Assembly: GCA_036897485.1 (NCBI GenBank) | Contig: JAYMTF010000332.1 | Span: 1 to 39,587 of the forward strand | DNA length: 39,587 nt | Direction of reading: 5' to 3' | DNA from: Pelargonium nanum | Lineage: Eukaryota; Streptophyta; Magnoliopsida; Geraniales; Geraniaceae | Part shown: positions 39,385-39,587 of the stretch, piece by piece | Layout: every line of letters starts with the position of its first letter | Position numbering within the stretch: the stretch's first letter is position 1 | The notes under the pieces: model-generated | Database searches by the model: none | Told to the model about the DNA's origin: nothing | Seen by the model: the letters and a program-made list of their open reading frames with translations, nothing else | Program-made: the position numbers and the translations under genes

Positions 39385-39587
39385 CTGCACATTTGACAAA
39401 AGATTAAGGAAAGAAATAACAAAACATGTAGCATAAGAGATTTGTGCTTGGTAAATAAAGTAAAGTTACGAAACAAAACTATTTGGCACAAGAGATTGTA
39501 ACTGGAATCATCCCCCAAGAGATTGTTGCAGTACTTCCAACGCTTGCCTTAAAACCCAGGTAATTGAAGCTCTTATATCTCTAATCT

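Overview
This window is nuclear DNA from a flowering plant, most likely a eudicot. The genes are intron-rich with GT-AG junctions and AT-rich introns. The protein families are plant-specific: MLO, GLR, plastid GapB, GeBP, clade-type PP2C. The species cannot be named from the sequence. No bacterial or organellar genes, CRISPR arrays or operons are present.

Layout, left to right. 1-1465 is AT-rich intergenic DNA with short tandem repeats. 1466-3120 is a composite relic on the minus strand: the last exons of an oligosaccharyltransferase ribophorin I gene (OST1), joined to a decayed copy of the chloroplast outer-envelope pore protein OEP21. 4327-5699 is a frameshifted kelch-repeat gene (minus). 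6406-10858 is the intact ten-exon OST1 gene (minus), whose 3' end is the source of, or shares an ancestor with, the relic. 11995-16155 is an intact fifteen-exon MLO gene (minus) with a small SINE in its last intron. 16634-17218 is a second, broken MLO copy. 18173-20612 is a small chloroplast envelope protein (plus). 21501-24249 is GAPB, the Calvin-cycle glyceraldehyde-3-phosphate dehydrogenase B subunit (plus). 24825-28075 is a glutamate receptor-like channel (minus), transcribed divergently from a PP2C phosphatase (31159-34021, plus). 35621-36793 is a single-exon GeBP/STOREKEEPER-family transcription factor (plus). The last 2.8 kb holds tandem and dispersed repeats and possibly the terminal exon of one more minus-strand gene.

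These genes are not an operon and work independently: ER N-glycosylation, MLO membrane protein, plastid envelope, carbon fixation, amino-acid-gated Ca2+ signalling, dephosphorylation and transcription. From memory, the MLO / envelope protein / GAPB / GLR grouping matches a neighbourhood on Arabidopsis chromosome 1 (At1g42540-At1g42970), suggesting an old conserved block.

I found no new multi-gene system. The notable observations are structural: the OST1-OEP21 chimeric relic, the MLO relic that keeps a tail the intact copy lacks, a SINE with a perfect 17-bp target duplication, a GC-AG intron in GAPB, PP2C leader-intron sequence that recurs twice downstream, and a 213-bp tandem triplication. 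Exon boundaries come from reading splice sites and frame by hand; all main gene models close in frame.
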